The notes under the pieces: model-generated | Database searches by the model: none | Told to the model about the DNA's origin: nothing | Seen by the model: the letters and a program-made list of their open reading frames with translations, nothing else | Translations under genes and position numbers: made by a program | Source: Acanthacorydalis orientalis | Lineage: Eukaryota; Arthropoda; Insecta; Megaloptera; Corydalidae | NCBI GenBank assembly: GCA_034766995.1 | Contig: CM068315.1 | Span: forward strand, 36,696,318-36,760,317 | Length of the DNA: 64,000 bases | Direction: 5' to 3' | Shown: positions 58,790 through 64,000 of the stretch, piece by piece | How the letters are laid out: each line of letters starts with the position of its first letter | Position numbering within the stretch: position 1 is the first letter of the stretch

Positions 58790-59156
58790 ATTAGTTTAAA
58801 ATTCGGTATTTTTAGATGTAATTTATTTTTCAAGATTTTCGATAAATATTTTAATTAAAAACGCTTAGTGGATGAAATAACCGTTTACGACTCGATAAGA
58901 TAGAAATGTAGTTAATGACCTACATTTTGAAATAAGGTATTAAAAATACGTTTTTATGAAAGTTATAATTTATATATGTGAACTGATAAATAAAATTAAA
59001 TTTCATTCTTATTATTCATAATATTCGGTTTTATGTACAATAATGGTCCGATAATACTTAAATCGAATCAATCTTAATCTCTTTCATTCTAATTATATAT
59101 AACTAACATGTTTATGCAATAAATAAAAAGTTAACCAAACTGAAAACAGTCTTATC

Positions 59157-59159
<3 letters not shown>

Positions 59160-59219
<60 letters not shown>
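59160..59219. repeat. (AT)n microsatellite
   Basis: About 58 bp uninterrupted. Confidence 0.95.
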
Positions 59220-59222
<3 letters not shown>

Positions 59223-60095
59223 CATGATTAATTTAAAAATAACTGCAGGATTAAGAGCTCGTATATTTTTAATGAAATATGTACAATAATTTACAAATAA
59301 ATAAAAGTTGTGATTAGAGAAATATTTACAATATAATTATATTAAGAGGTTATATTATCAACAGTAAGAATGTAATGAAGAATGTGTGATGCGTTTCAAA
59401 TATTGTGATAAAATATTTAGTGATTTTACTTTTAAATCATTGTTTACTTTGATTATTAATACTTTGTTTCCGATATACGAAAATATAATTTCAAAATAGC
59501 AGATAACATTAGACAAGAGCAAGTTACTTCAAGTCGACCTGAAAATGACACATGTGTAGAAATTAGTAGTAGAAAAGAGGCGTGTGTGAGACAAAAGGAT
59601 GAATACTAAACAGGACCTCCACATTAATGAAATCGTAGGCATAAAAACAGAAATTTCTCAATTTAATGTATTTTAAACATAAATTTATGTTTACAGATAA
59701 TCTATTATGAACTACAAATATGTTCTTGCTGAAAATATAAAATTAATTACTTTTAATATTTTTTTTAAATGTTTAAATAACTGTGCAGTACAAATCAAAA
59801 TATATGTTTACTCAAAATAATATTTTTAATCTAATAATTTAAAGTACTGAATGTGTACTAAATTAATCTAAAAAATGTGTACTAAATTAATGTATAAAAA
59901 AATATAAATTTCACTTTTGACTGAATCGAGATTAATTATTATATTTTGTTTACGTATTATAAGTTGGCATAGAATCTAAAAAAACAACTAATTAATTAAT
60001 TTGGATTCTTAAACAAGAAGATATCTTTATACCTCAAATTTTTCTATTATATCGAGCAAAAATAATCAAAATACTTTATGAAAAATTCATTTCAA

Positions 60096-60172
60096 CCTTA
60101 AACTACACATTATCTCTATAAAACGTACGTAGCATACGAATTATTGGAGTTACTATAACGTGTAGTTTAAGG
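60096..60172 (-). repeat. Strong hairpin with 18-bp arms
   Basis: Left arm CCTTAAACTACACATTAT (60096-60113), right arm ATAACGTGTAGTTTAAGG (60155-60172), loop 41 nt. One position differs; in a minus-strand RNA it would be a G-U pair, giving a continuous 18-bp stem. Confidence 0.9.
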
Positions 60173-60323
60173 ATTAAGGTATTTAGTTTTATAGTAATAT
60201 TTATTATGGCAATCACTTGAGATTAAATAATTTTTTTTCATGTAAAAGATTCATTTTAAAGACATTTATAAACACTGGTATAAAAATATCTACTAATTTT
60301 TAAATATCAATAGTCAAATGGTT

Positions 60324-60441
<118 letters not shown>

Positions 60442-60697
60442 CATAAGTAATTGCATGAAATTTAATTTATTCATATAATTTGTTTACTACGTGTATGAAC
60501 GCCCTTTTCATGTATATGCTTTTAATTATTCTATTTATTAATAATAAAGTTTTATCTAGATAACTTTAAAAAATTAATTAACTGATTTTTAAAGATATTA
60601 TTTTAAGTATAGCCTAAAAGTCTGAAAGTATTTAAAAAAAATTATTTCTTAATAAATATTTTAAATATATGTGAAAAGTTCAATTTTATTATATATT

Positions 60698-60700
<3 letters not shown>

Positions 60701-60751
<51 letters not shown>

Positions 60752-60780
60752 TAGATAGATAGATAGATACATACATACAT
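60701..60780. repeat. (AT)n-(GATA)n-(CATA)n compound microsatellite
   Basis: About 49 bp AT, five GATA units, three CATA units. Confidence 0.95.
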
Positions 60781-61790
60781 ATAGGTAGATACCTATACCC
60801 CCCAATTAAATAAATTAGCCTAAGCTTCATAATATTATTTCAGAAAATAACCGAAAAAATAAATGAAAATACCTCCTTTTAATATTATTGAATTAAGTAA
60901 ATGGTCTTAACTTGTGTCAAATCACATAAAACGTACTTTTATTTTTATTTGCTTAAAATAGTAATTATTTTAATGTATGTGTATGATTTTCGAGGCGTTT
61001 TTTTATTGTAAATATTATTTTTCAAAAATTCATTATTGACTATTTTTATTATAGCAGGATTCAAATATGCAATTTTTATCTTTAACATAAATAAACATTT
61101 TTCATTAGTAATGAAAGTAATATAGATTAGAAGTACAACAAATCCTTATTTAATAGAATTTGATTAAGTGAATTTTGGATATAAGGAACGAAATTCTTCC
61201 GTACTTTTGTCATCGATATATTAGTAATTCCTTGTGACAGTAGAAATCCTATCTTGCATTAGTAGATGAAGATAACAATTTACAGGATAATTAAGTCAGA
61301 AAGGAAGATAGATGAACAATTTACCTCTAGCAATAAAAAGACGAATAATATATATATGCACATACATACATATAATGATGAGCAAGAAGGGTCATCAATT
61401 TCTAAAGTCTAGCTATCTGATTTAAGTACTTATTTCAATGACTTGAGCATATTTATTTACTCATCATTTGATTTTGAAGTTTAATGAAATTCATAGAAAA
61501 CTGAACTTCTAGAAAATACTGTTATTCATATATAAAAAAACTTTCAAATCACAATTCATATCAGATGCTTTCTTCAAGTCAATTAATCAACTAAAATTTG
61601 TGTCTTCTCATTCTTACACATTTAAGCAAATAGTGTGAATTTCCTGTCAAAAGTCGCAATAAATATAGCAGAGTATAAAGGAGATTGTTTAAATAGACTA
61701 CAGAACTTAATTTTTTAGTCAAAAAAGGTGTAATAATTACTATATACCATTACTATGTACATTAATACTAATGCATAAAATGAAATATAT

Positions 61791-61901
<111 letters not shown>

Positions 61902-62387
61902 CTGATACCTCCATCGTACATCTAGTTCGTTAATAAAGTATATATTGTTTTATTTTTTAGTAATAAAATAAATTATGTGTTTTATGTTAATTTTTATGTT
62001 AAAACATATAAACATAACATTAATTAAAAAGTATTGAACTACGATGAATTCGAACTGACATTTATTATTTCAAAACTTTTAATAGAATTTTATTGAATGT
62101 GTATAATCTACCAAACAATAAAAACCATTTATATTTTATTCAAGTTTTAAATAAATAGTACAAATAAATAGAACATTGAGAATATATAGACAGTCTATAA
62201 ATTAAAAGGCTTTTAAAATATATTTTAATAAAAGTACTTTGTACCAATTTAATAAAATATACAATATAAAGTTTAAATTGATTTTATTGAATAAATGTTT
62301 TTTTCTTTTTTGAATCATACATTCAAACGTGTTGTTGATATATTTTCTTAATATTCTATGTATGCAGAAAATCTATGTATGCAAATA

Positions 62388-62389
<2 letters not shown>

Positions 62390-62445
<56 letters not shown>

Positions 62446-62448
62446 TAA
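62390..62448. repeat. (AT)n microsatellite
   Basis: About 58 bp with one G. Confidence 0.93.
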
Positions 62449-63736
62449 AGGCATTTTACTTCCATCTTATATGCACACTAATCCAGGTTGTTGCACTCAC
62501 CTTTCAAATATATAAAGAAATAATATTGAATATTCAAAGCACATATCTAAAGGTTTGATTTGACACAATGCCATAAAAACGTTGCAAATATACACAGAAA
62601 GTTAATATAAATATCGTAAATTTAAAAATATTTTAAAAGAAAATCGTTAAAGTTTGTAAAAAGTTGTATATAGTAAAGAAGTTTTCACGTGAAAGTTTAG
62701 AAGTAAACAAATAATTACATTTTAAGTTTATCATCGCCTAATTTAAGTACTTTAGTATTTAGTCTATAATATTATCATTGTTGACTAGAAATATTTCTTT
62801 ATATTTTGTGTTTTACTTTTATTCATTTACAGGCAAAATATAATTTATTAATATCAATGGTGCACACAAGAATTTTATAATAGAAGGATAATTTTATGAG
62901 ATACAATGAAAGAAATAATAAATTTATTTAATATAACTTATATTAAAAACACGATTTATTATTTTCTGTGATAATTAATTTAGTTATTTTTAATTTAAGA
63001 ACGCTTCGACAACTAATGTCATTAGTGTTCGAACTCTAATAATAAAATATGTAGTATTAAATACAGCAGTAAATTTATATAACAATAATATTATTTTAAA
63101 ATATTAATTAATTAATATTTTAATAAAATTATTTTATAAACACTATTCAATAAAACTATAAATGTTTTGATTCTTATTTATTTTTTGTTTTTACACACAA
63201 TTACATTGTAAGTAATTAAAATAAGTAAGTTTGCTATTTTCATGTTAATATCTAATGATATAATAATATTTAATAATAAATATTTTAACAATATTTTATA
63301 TTGAATCTTCATAATAACTAAAAATGAAAATCATCTAATTCAAAAAAAAAAACAATATGATAAATAATAATAATCATGGACATATTTTTATATGTACTTT
63401 TATTTTAGTATTAAATTTATTTCTTTAATACAAAATTATATGTATTTTAAATATTAATAGAACTAAATAAAAAAAGACATTTTATACCTATAGATGCAAA
63501 TATTTCATAGTATTTAACAAAAATTAGAAAGACAACTACATAATAAAACAATAGAACTGGGTAATTAATGCAGATTATGGATTTTTTTAGAAACTTTTTT
63601 TAATTTTATTATAAACAAAAATGCATTTATTTTATAGATTCTTTTTTAAAAAAATGAAAAACAAAATGAAAAAAATTTCATCATTTTTTCAACTAAGTTT
63701 CTACATCATACAATAATAAAAACATAAGAATTTGTA

Positions 63737-63738
<2 letters not shown>

Positions 63739-63783
<45 letters not shown>

Positions 63784-63795
63784 GAGAGAGAGAGA
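63739..63795. repeat. (AT)n-(AG)n compound microsatellite
   Basis: About 40 bp AT then (AG)7. Confidence 0.95.
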
Positions 63796-64000
63796 TTATA
63801 ATGTTTTTACCAGTCTGTATAAATATAATCGTATATCTGCATAAATAAAAAATACAATCGTACTTAACGTCGAAAATGTCAATTAAGCAACTCTAAATTT
63901 TAGTAAAATAATTTCATTTTAATAACCGCGTTCGAAGAGTAAATCCGATAAAATCTTAATCCATTTTCTCGACCAAGAGGCAGAAATTATATGTTAATAA

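Overview
This is one strand of an insect genome, very rich in A+T and full of long (AT)n microsatellites. It is not bacterial: there are no operons, no tRNA or rRNA genes and no CRISPR. Nearly all the recognisable coding sequence is one spliced gene on the minus strand, a secreted class-2 semaphorin (Sema2a-type axon guidance ligand). I could assemble it completely: 12 coding exons between 53002 (ATG) and 5101 (TGA). All splice sites are GT/AG, all phases agree, and the product is 713 residues. Its order is signal peptide, sema domain, PSI domain, one Ig domain and a short tail ending near HPNEIY. The protein looks like insect Sema2a and most like hymenopteran versions. The species, and a hymenopteran source, are inference.

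Layout from left to right: 1-5100 is the 3' flank and 3' UTR side of the gene, with one degenerate mariner-derived element. 5101-24344 holds exons 12 to 2 with introns of 68 bp to about 4 kb. 24345-52872 is the giant first intron (28.5 kb). It holds most of the transposon debris (three mariner deletion derivatives, one broken irritans-like mariner, two RTE-type LINE 3' ends, a small palindromic MITE), dozens of (AT)n arrays and a few islands of more balanced base composition. 52873-53002 is exon 1, which encodes the signal peptide. 53003-64000 is 5' flank, with a CpG-containing segment about 0.6 kb upstream of the ATG, a degenerate but nearly full-length mariner, and several strong palindromes and hairpins.

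The most interesting non-gene signal is a set of five elements of about 555 bp at 1648, 20996, 31765, 43004 and 45998. They share inverted termini like those of the Hsmar1/MADE1 type. Each carries only the DNA-binding half of a mariner transposase joined almost directly to the 3' terminus. Their equal length suggests one deletion derivative that amplified as a MITE. I found no new multi-gene system. The other items worth checking are a cysteine-to-tyrosine change in the semaphorin Ig domain, several structured palindromes, and possible regulatory islands in intron 1 and near the start of the gene.
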